Of a stretch of 64,000 nt of DNA, positions 10,181 to 22,416 are shown piece after piece (the stretch's first letter is position 1; every line of letters begins with the position of its first letter). Source of the DNA: Hemileia vastatrix. Its lineage: Eukaryota > Basidiomycota > Pucciniomycetes > Pucciniales > Zaghouaniaceae. The stretch is taken from NCBI GenBank assembly GCA_030280995.1, contig JASXTE010000008.1, positions 3,553,001-3,617,000 on the forward strand. The letters are read 5' to 3'. A model generated the notes under the pieces. That model worked only from the letters and a program-made list of their open reading frames with translations, did not search any database and had not been told where the DNA came from. A program made the position numbers and the translations under genes.

Positions 10181-10429
10181 GCTAAAAGTAAACATCACAG
10201 TGAAACATCACAATGAAACACCACAGAAAACACCTGGAACCTACTAGCAGGTGCCAATCCCTCAATCCATTTGTGACACAAAAATAACTCACATTTGATG
10301 ACATGTAAGCTAGCATGCTTAGTGTTCAGTGTGTGGTCTTGCCAAAAGAATTACAGCTGAGCTAGAACTGAATCAAATTAAAGATAGGGTTTGGCACCTT
10401 CAATCAGGTGGCCACATTTTTTTTCTTGT
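10181..10429. other. Short intergenic stretch
   Basis: It contains repeated AACATCACA/AACACCACA motifs near 10,190-10,230. No gene or signal is recognisable. Confidence 0.5.
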
Positions 10430-11520
10430 TGTAGATAATCCTATAGTACTAGCTATAGGCCTTGACCAAAGGAGTTGGAGAAAAACCAGAGAGAAAATCC
10501 CCTGTCCCTTTAGAAAAGTAGAGTGAGATTTACTTGCTAAAGTAAGTTGGTTCCTGTTTGCTAAAGCCCCCTTTTCAACACACTTGACTGCTTGATGAGC
10601 CAGGAAAGTAGTCACCAGACAGACTACCAGACCAAAGAACTGAAATGTAGACCAATGTACACACCAGAGAAAACAAAGATACTTGATGTAGGCTGCAAAT
10701 CCACACCAGAGACAGAAATAATACTTGATATAGCTTGCAAGACTATACCAGAGAACCTGTTGCCAAAGTTGAGTTAAATGAAGAACTAACCTTGCAACAA
10801 ACACAGCCAATTGTGGCCAAAAAACAGTGAAAACTGAGTGAGGAACAAGGGTATCACCTCTGGATGGTTGTATGATAATTAAAGTTGCCTCCAAACTGTC
10901 ATATTCAGTATGTACACACAGACCACTATCTAAGAGCCCATGCACACCAACAAATTTGGCACCTGTACCAGCCAAATTGAGTAAAAACCCTCCAGAAGAG
11001 CTCCCCAACCTTCTAAAACAGAGGTGGGCGGGCTGCCCAATGTCGGAGGTGCCGCCTGAAGTGACCGGGCCTCCCTGAAGCCAGAAAACCAATAAAAACA
11101 CCTAATCTACTTAGAAAAATTCACTACAACTACTAAAACGCTTAAAACACAAAATTACGCTATAAAAACATTGAGACATGAAATATAGAGCTAAATTAGC
11201 CCTATCTAATGGTACTAAGCACTTAACCCTAAGATGTAAGGTTAGCCCGTAAAACACAAAACAAAATCAAACAGCTATCTTTTGTAACTGAAAAATGAGG
11301 AAATGACACCTTAAAACTTAGAATATGAAAAATATTATCAAGACATGAAATATATAGAAAAACCGGGGCTATCCAATGATAGTACCCACATACCCGCAGT
11401 CCCAATATTCACAGAATAAAACCAGAAAAACACCCAATTCTCCAACAGATGCCAATTAAGACATGCACAAACAGCGCCAAACAACACAACAAAGGCCCCT
11501 GCCAATGTTGGAAGACCGCA
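10430..11520 (-). repeat. Downstream (3') LTR of the 13-kb Gypsy element
   Basis: More than 90% identical by eye to 22,417-23,506. In element orientation it starts TGCGGTCTTCC and ends in the reverse complement of TGTAGATAATCC. Confidence 0.9.
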
Positions 11521-11530
11521 TCCTCCCTCC
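11521..11530 (-). promoter_or_regulatory. Polypurine tract
   Basis: On - the sequence is GGAGGGAGGA, directly upstream of the LTR start TGCGG. This is the position and composition expected for the plus-strand DNA primer. Confidence 0.75.
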
Positions 11531-11538
11531 AATTCAGA

Positions 11539-12196
11539 ATGTCCACATTCTTTCTTTATCAAACCACCATGTTCAACCTTCTTCCCAAATCTACCTCTGA
11601 AATGTGTCCTTGCCAATACTGCATTGACAATAATCTAATCTGCACCATCACACCTCCTGTCCATCTATACAGAACACCCTGCAATGTCTGCCAATCCAGA
11701 AAGAAGACCTGCTACAGACCTGGTCCATTATCTTCTGCAACAGCTTCACCTCCACCTCAACCTGGTCCATCTTCTACCAGCACCAAAAGATCTGGGCCAT
11801 CCATTAATCAAAAAGCTACACCCTTCACAGAAGAGTGCCAAAACCACTAAAACAACAAGTTCCACCATCCCTGGTCCATCTGATGGTAAAAACTTCTATT
11901 TCTTCTTTCCACTTTATAAAACTGATGACTTCTCAGTTCCTTCATCTTCTGAAAGTGATGATAACAATGTAGGATCCATTGAACCAAAAACACCAAACCA
12001 CTTTCCCGCAATTAAGGCCAAGTTCCAACAACATACATCTCAACAGAAACTCCTTCTGCTAAACTACTTCCAATCCCCTCCTGCTAGAGATCCACAGGAC
12101 ATTGAGAACAGAAGACACCTCATTCACCAGCTCAAGGCTAATTCTGAACACTTCATTTCATCTCTTTATTCCCTCTGTAATTCCACTAGTACTTGA
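11539..12196 (+). pseudogene. Reverse-strand ORF 1 of the Gypsy element: Zn2Cys6-like cysteine cluster
   Basis: The gene runs opposite to gag-pol. It starts at ATG 11,539 (the frame is open from 11,449). Its cysteines are spaced C-x2-C-x6-C-x12-C-x2-C-x6-C (CQYC ... IC ... CNVC ... TC), the spacing of fungal Zn2Cys6 clusters. The basic residues (QSRKKT) lie in the second half rather than the first, however. A proline/serine-rich linker follows. Near 11,835 the frame shifts by one, after which the other frame continues to LCNSTST and a stop at 12,196. It is related to the ORF at 12,998. A DNA-binding or nucleic-acid role is inferred from the cysteine pattern only, and the gene is probably broken in this copy. 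Confidence 0.5.
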
Positions 12197-12249
12197 GCTT
12201 GATTAAGAAAAGAAAAATTGACCACACCCTCTATAGGATGTAACCACAA

Positions 12250-12850
12250 AAAACCCTCAGTTTAAAGTCTTGGGGGGCCATCCTCATTTTATAGTCTTGA
12301 GGGACTCAAAAGCCCTCAGTTTAAAGTCTTGGGGGACTCAAAAACCTAAATCATAAACCCAGAACCAGAGATCAACCACATATAGACAAAGACAAAAAAC
12401 TAACATTCTGGGGTAATTCTGAATAGAGCTTCCAGCCCATCAATTACCCCCAAACTTGCCTTTGCTAAATTCAGAGGCTCCCCCTGTGGATACCCTCTGC
12501 CAATCTTTCTAAAACCATTCCAACAACAAAAACCCATTCCTCAGTTTATAGTCTTGGGGGACTACACCATCAAACAATCCTCAGTTTAAAGTCTTGGAGG
12601 AATAACACAGTGTTCAGTTTAAAGTCTTGATGGACTATTCTTGAAACCATAGATTTTTCAGTTTAGAGTCTTGATGGACTAATCTTGAAACAATATATTT
12701 TTCAGTTTAGAGTCTTGATGGACTAACACAGTTTTCAGTTTAAAGTCTTGATGGACTATTCTTGAAACAATAGATTTTTCAGTTTAGAGTCTTGATAGAC
12801 TAATCTTGAAACCATAGATTTTTCAGTTCAGAGTCTTGATGGACTACCAG
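12250..12850. repeat. Minisatellite with CAGTTTAAAGTCTTG core
   Basis: About ten imperfect units carry the core CAGTTTAAAGTCTTG or CAGTTTAGAGTCTTG followed by ATGGACTA or GGGGGACTC. The units around 12,610-12,850 are about 45-55 bp long and the most regular. The array lies between the two reverse-strand ORFs. A GGGGTAATT/AATTACCCC hairpin sits inside it at 12,410-12,450. Confidence 0.85.
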
Positions 12851-12997
12851 AATTTTGCATAAAATAGACCCAGCCAATTTCATACAGAATACACCTACAG
12901 CCAACCTGCTGAACTTCCACCTTCACTTCATCATCTACCCATCACTGACAAAAATCTCCTTCTTATCTCTTTCCATCATCTTTTCTCACCACAGATC

Positions 12998-14553
12998 ATG
13001 GCTGGATCCCCTGATTTTGACCCCTCCAATCTTCCTTGCTACACTGCTCCCAAGGACTATGCCTGCAAACAGTGCATCCACATGTGCAGACCTTGCACAT
13101 TCACTCTTCCAACTCCTGAAGCCAAATTCTACAACAGGGCCTGTGATTCTTGCTACTCCAAAAAGAAGAAATGTGACAGAGATGCCAACTAACCTATTCC
13201 TCCTCCTTCACCTTCTCATAAATACCTCTCCAGATCCCCTACCAGATCCCCAGAGCTTGGTCCAGCCTCTTCATCTTTATCCTCAGCACCATCCAGAAGA
13301 TCCCGGAACTCAGTTTCCAGAACTCTCCCAAAAAGGCCTGCTTTAACTTCCCAAGAAACAGCTTTTATCTCTGCTAAATTAGCTCCAAAAGCTTCAAAAT
13401 CAGCTCCTAGGCTGCTAGACTGCGTCCAGGCAGCCTGGCGGACGTTGGGCGGCCCGCCCGCCTCACTAGACAGTGAAAATCAGGCTCAAAACCACCAAAA
13501 ACAACCAGAAAACAGCCAAATTCCTCCAATCAACAAAAAAAACTCCACACAGTCACCTCCCACTGCTCCCAAAGAAATGCAGCCAACCTTTCCAAGGTCC
13601 AAAAACTCCAAAATTTCCCAAACTTCTAGGAGACCTGCCAGAGGACCCCAGGAAGAAACCAGAACACGCAACACTGCACCAAAGCAACAACTTTGCCCCC
13701 AGTTAAGGCAATAAAACTACACCTCTCCTCTGTCAGCCAACTATTCTTCTGACAGTTCCATTCCTTAAAAAGCTCCATCCAGAAGAGATAAATTGGCTTC
13801 CAGATCACCCTCTCCTGCCCCATCTTATAACAACCCTGGTACTCCATCACCAGCACCTCATCCAACTGAATCAAGCAGAAATATTAACAACAGCAACAAC
13901 AGGCCTGCTACTCCAGCTAGGCCCCAGGAACATCAGCCTCCTAGTTCACCTTCTCAAAACCTTGCAGAGGAAGACCAAGAGAATCCATATCTTTCCCTGA
14001 TTGATACACCTACTATCACCATTCCAAAATCTTCAGAAGTCCCAATTCCGGACACTTACAAATTTGATGAGCTTCCAATCTGTAAGTACCACATTAATTG
14101 ATCCAATTTCTTCAAAAAAATAATTACTGATCCAATTTTTCTTGTCTAGTTGGCACCCCTCCTCCTGAATCTACTATTGGAGTTGGCCAACCTCTAGAAA
14201 CTTCTTTGACCCTGGATTATGGAGACATGAAACAACAACTGAGCACCATGTGTTCAAACATGCTGAAAGCCTTCGCCCTCCATAAACCTTTTAATGACTT
14301 TGAGAAAAACTTGAGGAAAAAACTATTGGATGACCACTGGAAGATGTCTAGGATCATTAAGCACACCTTCCAACAATCCATTCCTTCCTCTTCTGAACTT
14401 CCATCCAAACCCATTCCTGCCCATTATAATCCATATAATCTCTCCATCAGGATGCAATTCAAAGAACACAGTGCTTCCCACAACCCCAACAAAAAACAAA
14501 AACGACATCATAATCCGGACCAGCCTCCAGAAACTTCATCATCCAGACATTGA
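12998..14553 (+). pseudogene. Reverse-strand ORF 2 of the Gypsy element: cysteine-cluster protein with an intron
   Basis: Exon 1 is 12,998-14,081, intron 14,082-14,149 (GTAAGT ... TCTAG, 68 bp) and exon 2 14,150-14,553; the join restores the frame. The N-terminus has C-x2-C-x6-C-x15-C-x2-C-x6-C (CKQC ... CDSCYSKKKKC), related to ORF 1. A long Pro/Ser/Gln-rich middle follows, then a C-terminal helical segment (NMLKAFALHKPFNDFEKNLR) and a basic tail. Three in-frame stops in exon 1 (about 13,190, 13,712 and 13,766) break this copy. The same frame continues across all three, which suggests recent loss. It runs opposite to gag-pol, between integrase and the LTR. The family function is unknown to me; nucleic-acid binding is a guess. 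Confidence 0.55.
14082..14149 (+). other. Intron in reverse-strand ORF 2
   Basis: Canonical GTAAGT donor, TCTAG acceptor and pyrimidine-rich 3' part. Removal joins T to TT (Phe) and keeps both flanking frames open. Confidence 0.75.
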
Positions 14554-14559
14554 GCTCCT

Positions 14560-15813
14560 TCAAAAACATTAAAAACATAATAATAAATTAATAAAAAAGA
14601 ATTAATAACTATAAATTCTAATTTTTTTTATTTTTATTTTTTTTACAGTTTACTAACATACTAAAATTAAAAATTGATAAATAAAATAAAAATAAATGAA
14701 ATAAAATAAAAGATAAAAATAATACAAATGGTATCCCCCAGCCAATGTTGAGCTGATCCCCTGATACCTTGCCCACATCCAAGTGCACCTTGATGTGGAT
14801 ACACCTTAAATAAATTAAATGATTTGAAATAAGAAACATAAATTAAGGGTAATAATGAGAATAAAAATAAAAAATAACATTAATGAAAATAAAAATAAAA
14901 TAAAATACAATGATAAAATAGCATTGCCGGCCAATTGATGAGCCTTTCCCCACCAATGCTTGCCCACATCCAGGTGACCCTGATGTGGTAACACCCTATA
15001 TTTTTGATTTTATAATTTTAAAAACCCCCATTAAAAATTAAAGAAAAAAAGAGAAAAAAGAAAATAATCTGAAACTACTATCTAGCAAAATCATAACTAA
15101 AAAATCAAAGAAAGTCAAGCTCCATGGATGGTCCAGATTAAGAGAAGGTCCAGTAGGAGAAAGTCCAGTCCATAGAAATGATCACTGGGTGAGCTTCCTC
15201 CAATATGTAGAAATGATGGGAGACCACCAGTGATCCACCACCAAACCAAAAAAAACCAAAGATAAAGAAGCCAGTCCCAAACCAGTTTAAAGTCATAGTG
15301 GACTTGAAAACTGAATAATAAACAACAGAGCTAGAATTTAACTAGGAAAAACAAAAGAATTGAGACGGAAATTCTGGGGTAACTGTTCTACAGAGCAGCC
15401 AGCTCATCAGTTACCCCCACACTTGCTAAAATAAAATCTAGAAGTCCCCCCTGGGTACCTTCTAACAAAAACACAACATCCAACACAATAAATCAAAACC
15501 AATAAGAGTGAAGAGTCCAGCACTTGAAAAACAAAGGAAATTCCATTTTAAATTCATAGAGGACTAAACCTGTGAAAAAAAACCAATACTAGGGTTCAAC
15601 CAAATTTAGAGAAAGGGTTGGAAACAGACAATCTGGGGTAACTGTTCTACAGAGCAGCCATCCCATCAGTTACCCCTACACTTGCCAAAATAAAATCTAG
15701 AAGCCCCACCCATGGGTACCTTCTAACAAAAGGTTTCCAACACAAAAGTTTCTCTGCAACACCGAAAATTCCAAAATTTAAAGAACGTTCCATAGTTTAT
15801 CCTCATTGCAGAG
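14560..15813. other. Non-coding region between reverse-strand genes and integrase, with repeated hairpins
   Basis: The AT-rich sequence holds two copies of a CCACATC...GATGTGG hairpin (about 14,771 and 14,953). It also holds two copies of the stem GGGGTAACTG / CAGTTACCCC at 15,376-15,417 and 15,635-15,676, each followed by a conserved stretch with AAAATCTAGAAG and GGGTACCTTCTAAC. The two long units are about 260 bp apart. In element orientation this lies 3' of pol. Confidence 0.75.
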
Positions 15814-17058
15814 TCAATCTTCTTCATGTCTGGTGCCTCTGGGATAGAACCTCTTCGCCTGGTCTGCAGCCACTCTCTTCTTTAAGACTGCACCATCCAA
15901 CTCTTCCAGAACATAAGAACCTCCAGACACCTGAGATCTGACTCTGTAAGGTCCATTCCATCTGTTGGCAAACATTTTTCCCCACTGACTCTCCAAACTT
16001 CTATTATAAACCAAAACCAAACAACCAGGTTTCAAGGGATTCCTGAGTCTATGAGCCAACTTCTTGTCCCAGTATTTGAATAATTGATTCCTAATCTTCA
16101 TCATTCTAGAGTATGCCTTCTCCTGACATTCTTCTCTACATTCAAACTTTTGCATCCTGGCACAGAGCAATTCTTCTGTTAAGTGCACATCATCCCAATC
16201 AATTCCAAGATAAGAGACAGCTTCCAAGTCCACTGGTAGAACGGCTTTCTGACCAAACATTAACTCATAAGGAGAATAGCCAGTTGTCCTCTTCACAGTG
16301 ACCCTATCAGCAAATAACACCAAGGGTAAATAATGCCTCCAATTTTCAGCACTATCTCCGCACATCTTCACCAAAGAATTCTTGATAACTTGATGGCCTC
16401 TTTCAACCATGCCTTCAGCTTCAGGATAATAAGGTGTAGCCACTCTAACTTTAGAGCCAACACTAGCCAAAGCTTCTTTAAATTCGGCACAAAACTCTTG
16501 CCCACCATCAACAGTCACCAACTTCATCAACCTGTACCTATAAATCCACTCCTTCTTCAAAAACTCTGCCACATTCTTGGAAGTAAAATTAACCAGAGGC
16601 ACTGTCTCAACCCACCCAGACAAATCATTCCTGGAAACAATTTAGTATTTACACCTGCCCTCTTTGATATGGACAGCATCCAGACTGACTCTTCCAAAAA
16701 CAGTTGTTTCACCAGTAGCACAGCCGACCTCTTTAGGTTTCAGGTGACTTCTTAATTGACATTCTTCACAAGATTGAACCCAACCCTGCACAGCCAACTT
16801 CATACCTGGCCACCAAAATCTGTCAGCTACTCTTTTATAAGTCTCCCCAAAGCCTCTATGACCAAGGTCTTCATGCAAAGACTTCAACACAACTTTTTGA
16901 CCTCTCTTCTGAGTCACCACAACTTGAGGATTAGGATGTCTCCTCCTCATCAACCTTCTTCCTGACACATAAAATCCAGGACTCTTCTTCTTGATTTCCA
17001 CCCAATTATCATCATCACAACTATCTGGCCTCTCCAAGGTCAACAGATATTCCACCAT
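15814..17058 (-). pseudogene. Gypsy integrase region, broken
   Basis: On -, 17,058-16,642 encodes the HHCC zinc-binding domain (LHEDLGH ... CEECQLRS) and RVSLDAVHI. An in-frame TAA at about 16,640 interrupts the core just after KY. 16,623-15,814 continues with the DDE core (VTVDGGQEF, then PEAEGMVERGH) and a GPY/F-like C-terminal part (GCLVLVYN, NRWNGPYRV). The enzyme would insert the DNA copy into the genome. The stop could be a CAA-to-TAA or other point change. The reading frame continues on both sides without an indel, so decay here is slight. Confidence 0.85.
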
Positions 17059-17082
17059 AATAAAATAAAACCCAGACTGACC

Positions 17083-19194
17083 CTAGGTCTCATCTTCAAA
17101 ATCCAACAAAACAAAATCCAATGGTACAACTCTGTCATCAAAATCACCAGTGTGAACATGAGCCAATTGACCAGCCCAAACAGGACACCAATCCTTAAAT
17201 TTTGGCACATCCTTCTCTTTCCACTGAATCTTGTGAGAATCCAGTTCACTACCAAAAACACCCTTTTCCAAGTTTGAGCTGTCCCAAACAACAACTCCAT
17301 CTTCATCAACAAAAACATCCTGATCACCCAAATCAAGATCAGATACAGCCAGTTTAGCCTCTTGGGGGAGGTCAGAAAAATCTTCAGAACCCTTTGTGCT
17401 GGCCCTAACCACTGGAACATCTTCATCAAACTCTTCAGCCTCAGAATCTTCATCTGTAGGTGGCCTCCTTGATAATCCATCAGGAATTGTAAAATTTTTG
17501 CCTGGTTTGTGTACCAGGTCAAAAGAAAAATGTTGAATAAATGCCACCAACCTATATTGGAGAATTTGGAAAACTAGGTGTATTGATCATCTGAGCCAAA
17601 GATTTTGCATCCACCTGCAGCTCAAAATGCTGCCCCCACAAAGCTGTCTGTAGCTTCTTTAAAATTTTTGCTACACCACACAATTCCAACTTAGGTTTAG
17701 AATACCTAGATTCCACCTCATTAAACACCACAAACTCATATCTTACTGGCCTTACCCTCCCAGTTTTATCCTCCTGAGACAAAACAGCACCGGCAGAAAT
17801 ATAGCTTGAGTCCACTGCCAGATAAATTTTTCCAGCACCAACACCATAATCCAACTTGTGAAGAACAATGTCTTCCCCAACAACTTTTTCAACTTCTGAA
17901 AAGCCTCTTCACACTCTTCAGTCCATTCCCAATCTGCATCTTTTCTGGTCAACCTCCTTAAAGGTGAAGCCAACAAAGAAAAATACTTAATAAAAATCCT
18001 GACATATACACACACACCCAAAAATCCCCTGACTTCAGTAGTATTTTTAGGCCTTGGCCATGACTGAATTTTATTAATCTTTTTCTTTACCATAATCCTT
18101 CCCTCTTTACATACCACATGACCCAGAATTTCCAAAGAAGGAACACAACAACAGAATTTTGACCCTGAAATGGTCAAACCAGCCTCTTCAATCCTAAACA
18201 ACACTCTCTCTAGAGTTATTTCATATTCCCAAACAAACCTCCTTATGCCAGGGTTCTCCACTAACACCTCATTACTATAATCAGTGGATGGTCCTTTAAT
18301 TCCACCATCATCAATAAAAATACCAGCATGAATAGGAACCTCATCCTGCAAAATCCAATCCATCTGTGCTTGATATACTGCCACTGAATTAGTTGCTCCT
18401 TGAGGCAGCCTAGTGAGCTGAAATCTTCCCAAAGGAGTCTCAAAAGTTGTGAGAGGCCTTGAATCCGTATGAAGTTCCCTCTCATCATAACCACCCATAA
18501 TATCACCCAAACCATAACACACCCTTCCAGCAAAAGCTTCAACAAAATCCTCTGCACTTGGTGGCATACCAGTGTCCTTGATAGTGACTCTATTCAAGGC
18601 TCTAAGATAATGAACCACCCTCAACTTTCCATTCTGCTTCTTTACACAGAAAAATGGACTTGAGTAATTGGATGTCGATTTTTTGTATAACCCAGTCCTG
18701 ACTCTTTCCCTAACAATCTCCACAAAATACTCTCTGATAGCAGCTGGAATCAGAATAGGTTTTATTTGCCAAGTTTCATGACAAACCACAGGAATCAAGT
18801 AAGGTTTCCCATAAGAGTGCTTCAACACACCCCTTTCCCTTAGCACAATAACGTGCAACAACAACTTCTTTTCTTCTTCAGACAACCACCCATCAGGACC
18901 AAAATTAACAACTTTCAACCTTTCCACAGTCACCCTAGCCGTCTCTACAAATTCTGGAGGATTCTTCATCAAAGGAGTACAGTACAGATCTCCTGACAAA
19001 GGAGGTCTCTTCAAGGGCGGATTCAAACCCACAGGCATAGGCTCATTTACAGGCCTAATCTTCTGTGCTACCTTCTTATACTTTGCCGCTCCACCTTCAA
19101 CTTGAGGGATCTTCAGGAAATCTTCACCACCAGACCTGGAACAAAAACCAAGGGTTTCCCCATTGCTCACATGTGTGGCCAAGGTAAAAAACAT
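17083..19194 (-). pseudogene. Gypsy reverse transcriptase and RNase H region, broken
   Basis: 19,194-17,752 on - encodes RT with GKLRVVHYLRALN, RFQLTRLPQGATNS and the polymerase motif FIDDGGIKGP in place of the common YxDD, a variant I associate with basidiomycete Gypsy lineages. A frameshift near 17,870 moves to the 17,854-17,552 frame, which carries the start of RNase H (YLAVDSSYISAGAVL). A second frameshift at about 17,560 leads to 17,550-17,083 (KPGKNFTIPDGLSRRP, then an acidic linker). The protein would copy RNA into DNA and remove the RNA strand. This copy cannot make it intact. Confidence 0.85.
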
Positions 19195-19870
19195 TTGAAA
19201 GGTGCAGAGGAAACCCTAGCAATGCACAATTGGGATGAATTACTTTTAGACCCCAATTTCACCACTCCAAAACTTTTCCGCAATTCCAAATCTTCATCTT
19301 CACTTCTGTCTTCTAAATCTTCAAATCTTGATTCATCTTCAGAATCAACTCTTTTAAAATTGTGCAGTTTATCCTCATTCTGGAGGCCCAAAAATTGATC
19401 TTGATGATCTTCTTTCTTCATAATTTTCTGCAGTTTAACCTCATGCTGGAGGCCCAAAAATTGATATTGATGATCTTTATTCATAATTTTCTGATTTTTT
19501 TTTTGATTTTCTTGAAATATCTTGAAATTTTTATCTTCTTTTCTTGAGTTTTCTTCTGACCTACAAAAATAACCAGGGGTTTCCTTAATGCTCACATGTG
19601 TGGCCCAGGTAATGTTTTTGAAAGGTGTAGAAGAAACCCTAGTGGTGCACAATTGGGAGGACTTACTTTTAGACCCCAATCTCACCACCCCAAAACTTTT
19701 TGGCATATCTTTCAATAAAGATATATAACCAATCTTCTTCCTTGAACTTGAATTAAAAATAATTAAGAATCTTGAGAGAGAACAGAGACTTGATAAAAAA
19801 CTTGATGAATACTTGCAGAGAAGAGAAACATGAAAAAGAGAAAGTTGAAAATCCACTTGGTATATCTCCA
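19150..19870. repeat. Direct repeats between protease and RT of the Gypsy element
   Basis: 19,150-19,290 and 19,570-19,710 are diverged direct copies of about 140 bp (both contain CTCACATGTGTGGCC). Between them is a shorter tandem pair with TGGAGGCCCAAAAATTGAT at 19,380 and 19,455. The stretch is open on - and encodes an acidic, lysine-rich segment. It may be a spacer that expanded by duplication. Confidence 0.7.
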
Positions 19871-20164
19871 AGGGAGCTGACCTACTACAACCTAGGATTT
19901 CCTCATCTTGGGGAGAAGTTGTAGCACTAGGGTTATCAGCCCTAATTACTTTAAAAAAGACAGACTCTCACTAGAGCCTGAGCCACACTCCAAAAAACCA
20001 GTGGAAGAACCAACTTCCTTCATTCTCCTGAAACAATCCATGCACTGGCACATTGAAGATAAACCAGGCCTGGTCTCCCAACCATCCTCTCCAGGGGATG
20101 ATAACCTCATGTGAAGTCTCCTCTCATCTTCACCAGTCAACTCCAAGCTGATTCCCAAATCAAA

Positions 20165-22346
20165 TTAATAACCAATTTTTGCCTGAAAATCCATCAAGAA
20201 TGGCCCACCCAAAATAGCTTTAACTGTTCCCTTAGCAATATAAAAATGAACCTTCCCTGAGTCTCCACCAACATCTAGATTCAAAAACTCAGAAGCTCCA
20301 ACTAATTCAGTGACATGGCCACCAATCCCTCTCAAATTCCCACAAATACCAGTTTTGATGGGGAGGCCCAAATGAGTAGCCTCAAACAAAGAAATCAGGT
20401 TTATCTGAGAACCTGAATCCACCAATGCCCTTGCATCCCTGCCATTCAGAGTTTCATTGACATCACCCAGAGGAGCAGAAAAATGAGTTTCAAACCCCTC
20501 TCCAAGCTTTTCAGCAGAATCACGTATGTATTCTACCTTTCCAGAAGACACTCTTCTTCTGGTAAACAACTTCTTTTGTCTATCAGCCAACCCAAGACTG
20601 ATAGCATACAATCCCCCATAAGTAAGGGAAACCTGACACTGGTTCATCATTTCCAGGACAGAGTCCATAACATTAACTTGACCAGAAACTACTGGCCTCT
20701 CAAAGTGAGCCCTTGGCTTCACCACCTTGGTCCTAGAAGCTTCTTGAGGACCAGCACCACTAACAGGTTTACCATTAACAGGAACCAAACCAGATCCCTC
20801 ACCAGAACCTCTGACTCCAACAGGCTTTGGCAATGAAGCCAAAGGGACATCCTCCTTGGAGTCAGAATCCACCTCCATTGGCATTGGCTCACCATCCAGG
20901 TCCAATGCACCAAAACTAGGGGGGCCCATGTCAGCCATACCCTTCTGCATCTTGTACAGCTCCTCTTTGCTGTACCTCTTCTAGCTGCACTCAGCTTAGG
21001 ATCCACCTTTGAAGCCTTTGGATTTGGTTGGGCCTGAGAACTGCTCTTAGGCCTTCCCACCTTCCCTGCTTCTACATCATAAAGGCCAGCAAAGCATTCT
21101 CCACTTGACTGTCCACTGCAGGAATACAACTCCAAACCACCAAAGGAAGTAGAAAAAGAGACCTTATTGACCTCCTTCCCCTTTCCCTTGACATCATCAT
21201 CTTCCTTACCAGAAGACTTCCCCTGATCACAAATCTCCTCAAACCTTGGCCTCCTTTGATTGAGACCACCCCTTCTCCTAACCAAATCAACAGGAGACTG
21301 CCCTTCACTGGGCTTCACAAATGAAGCATCAGGAAACTTGAAAACCCTGCCATCAAATTCCAACTTTCCTACAGACACATCCCTGTTCAATGCCCAACAA
21401 TCATTGGACCTGTGCCCCTCCTGCTGCAATAAGAGCAGACCCAAGGATAACTCCTACCAGCCCTCCTATCAAAATCTCTAGGCTGAGAAGGTGCCTTATT
21501 GACCTTCTTAGCCTCCTGAACAAAAATATTCAGCTACTTTGTGAGATCAGCCAACTGCTCTACCACTGGGTCCCTCTCCTGTTTGGGAACCTGCATCATA
21601 TTCTTCTTCTCCTTCTTCACCCTAACTTTCTCTTCATCCAAAGACTCACTGACTTTGCTGACATATTTGGCACACCCCTCCTGATAGGTGTCCACAGTCA
21701 ATAACTTGAAATGGGCCTCAACAGCCTCCTTCACCTTATCCAAGGCAGGAAACTTCTGGTCCCCAATTGAAAGAGTCTTCATCAAGTCCTTCCTTGACAG
21801 CTCCTTCAACACATCCATCCTGACATCCCTAGCAAGGGCAGACCAAAAAAAATCCTTGGAAGCATTTTCATGTGCCTGCTCCTCCACTTCCACCAAGTAT
21901 TCCACCACAGGATCAAACTGTAGCAGAAACTTTCTGTATATATGCAAGTTACCAACACCACCATAAGATTGCCATTCACTGAAAATATTGTTCAGATCCA
22001 TCATAGTGAACCTGACACCCCATCTATCTACCATCTCCCTACACAATAACTTCCAATCCCTCTTCTTGTAGCCAGACATGGCCACAATCTCCTTCTCCAC
22101 TGCCATATCACCAATGAAGAAAATTTTCTGCTTCACCATGTCCAGGTAAGAAGCACCATCCACACCAGCAGCAGTTTCATACTTCTCCAGAAACCACTTG
22201 ACATCCTCCCCATTAAACTTAGTACCATCCCAAGTTTTAATCCTAACAAACTCCTTGACCATCACAGCAGGAGGACCATCTCCCCCACTGACAGTCACCA
22301 CAGGAATAGAGGAACCAGAAGCCATTCCTCCAGTCCAAAACACCAA
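20165..22346 (-). pseudogene. Gypsy gag and aspartic protease region, broken
   Basis: 22,346-21,534 on - encodes a Gag capsid-like domain (KTWDGTKFNGEDVKWFLEKYE, WGVRF, YRKFLLQFDPVVEYL). A stop follows near 21,533. A zinc knuckle is then visible as CSYCSRRG in one frame and HRSNDCW in the next, that is, one base is missing inside the CCHC motif at about 21,425. The frame 21,444-20,719 then carries a linker, and 20,950-20,165 encodes the protease with ALVDSGSQINLIS as the active-site Asp motif and LGGPFLMDF near the end. Gag would form the particle and the protease would mature it. The breaks prevent a functional polyprotein. Confidence 0.8.
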
Positions 22347-22395
22347 GAAGAGCCAACCAAAGAAAACAGGGATTCCAAAGAACTAGCAAGTTCCA

Positions 22396-22412
22396 CCCCA
22401 TGTTGGGCACCA
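22396..22412 (-). promoter_or_regulatory. Candidate primer-binding site of the 13-kb Gypsy element
   Basis: On -, TGGTGCCCAACATGGGG starts four bases after the LTR end. TGG matches the CCA end of a tRNA. I cannot name the tRNA from memory. Confidence 0.6.
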
Positions 22413-22416
22413 GAAA

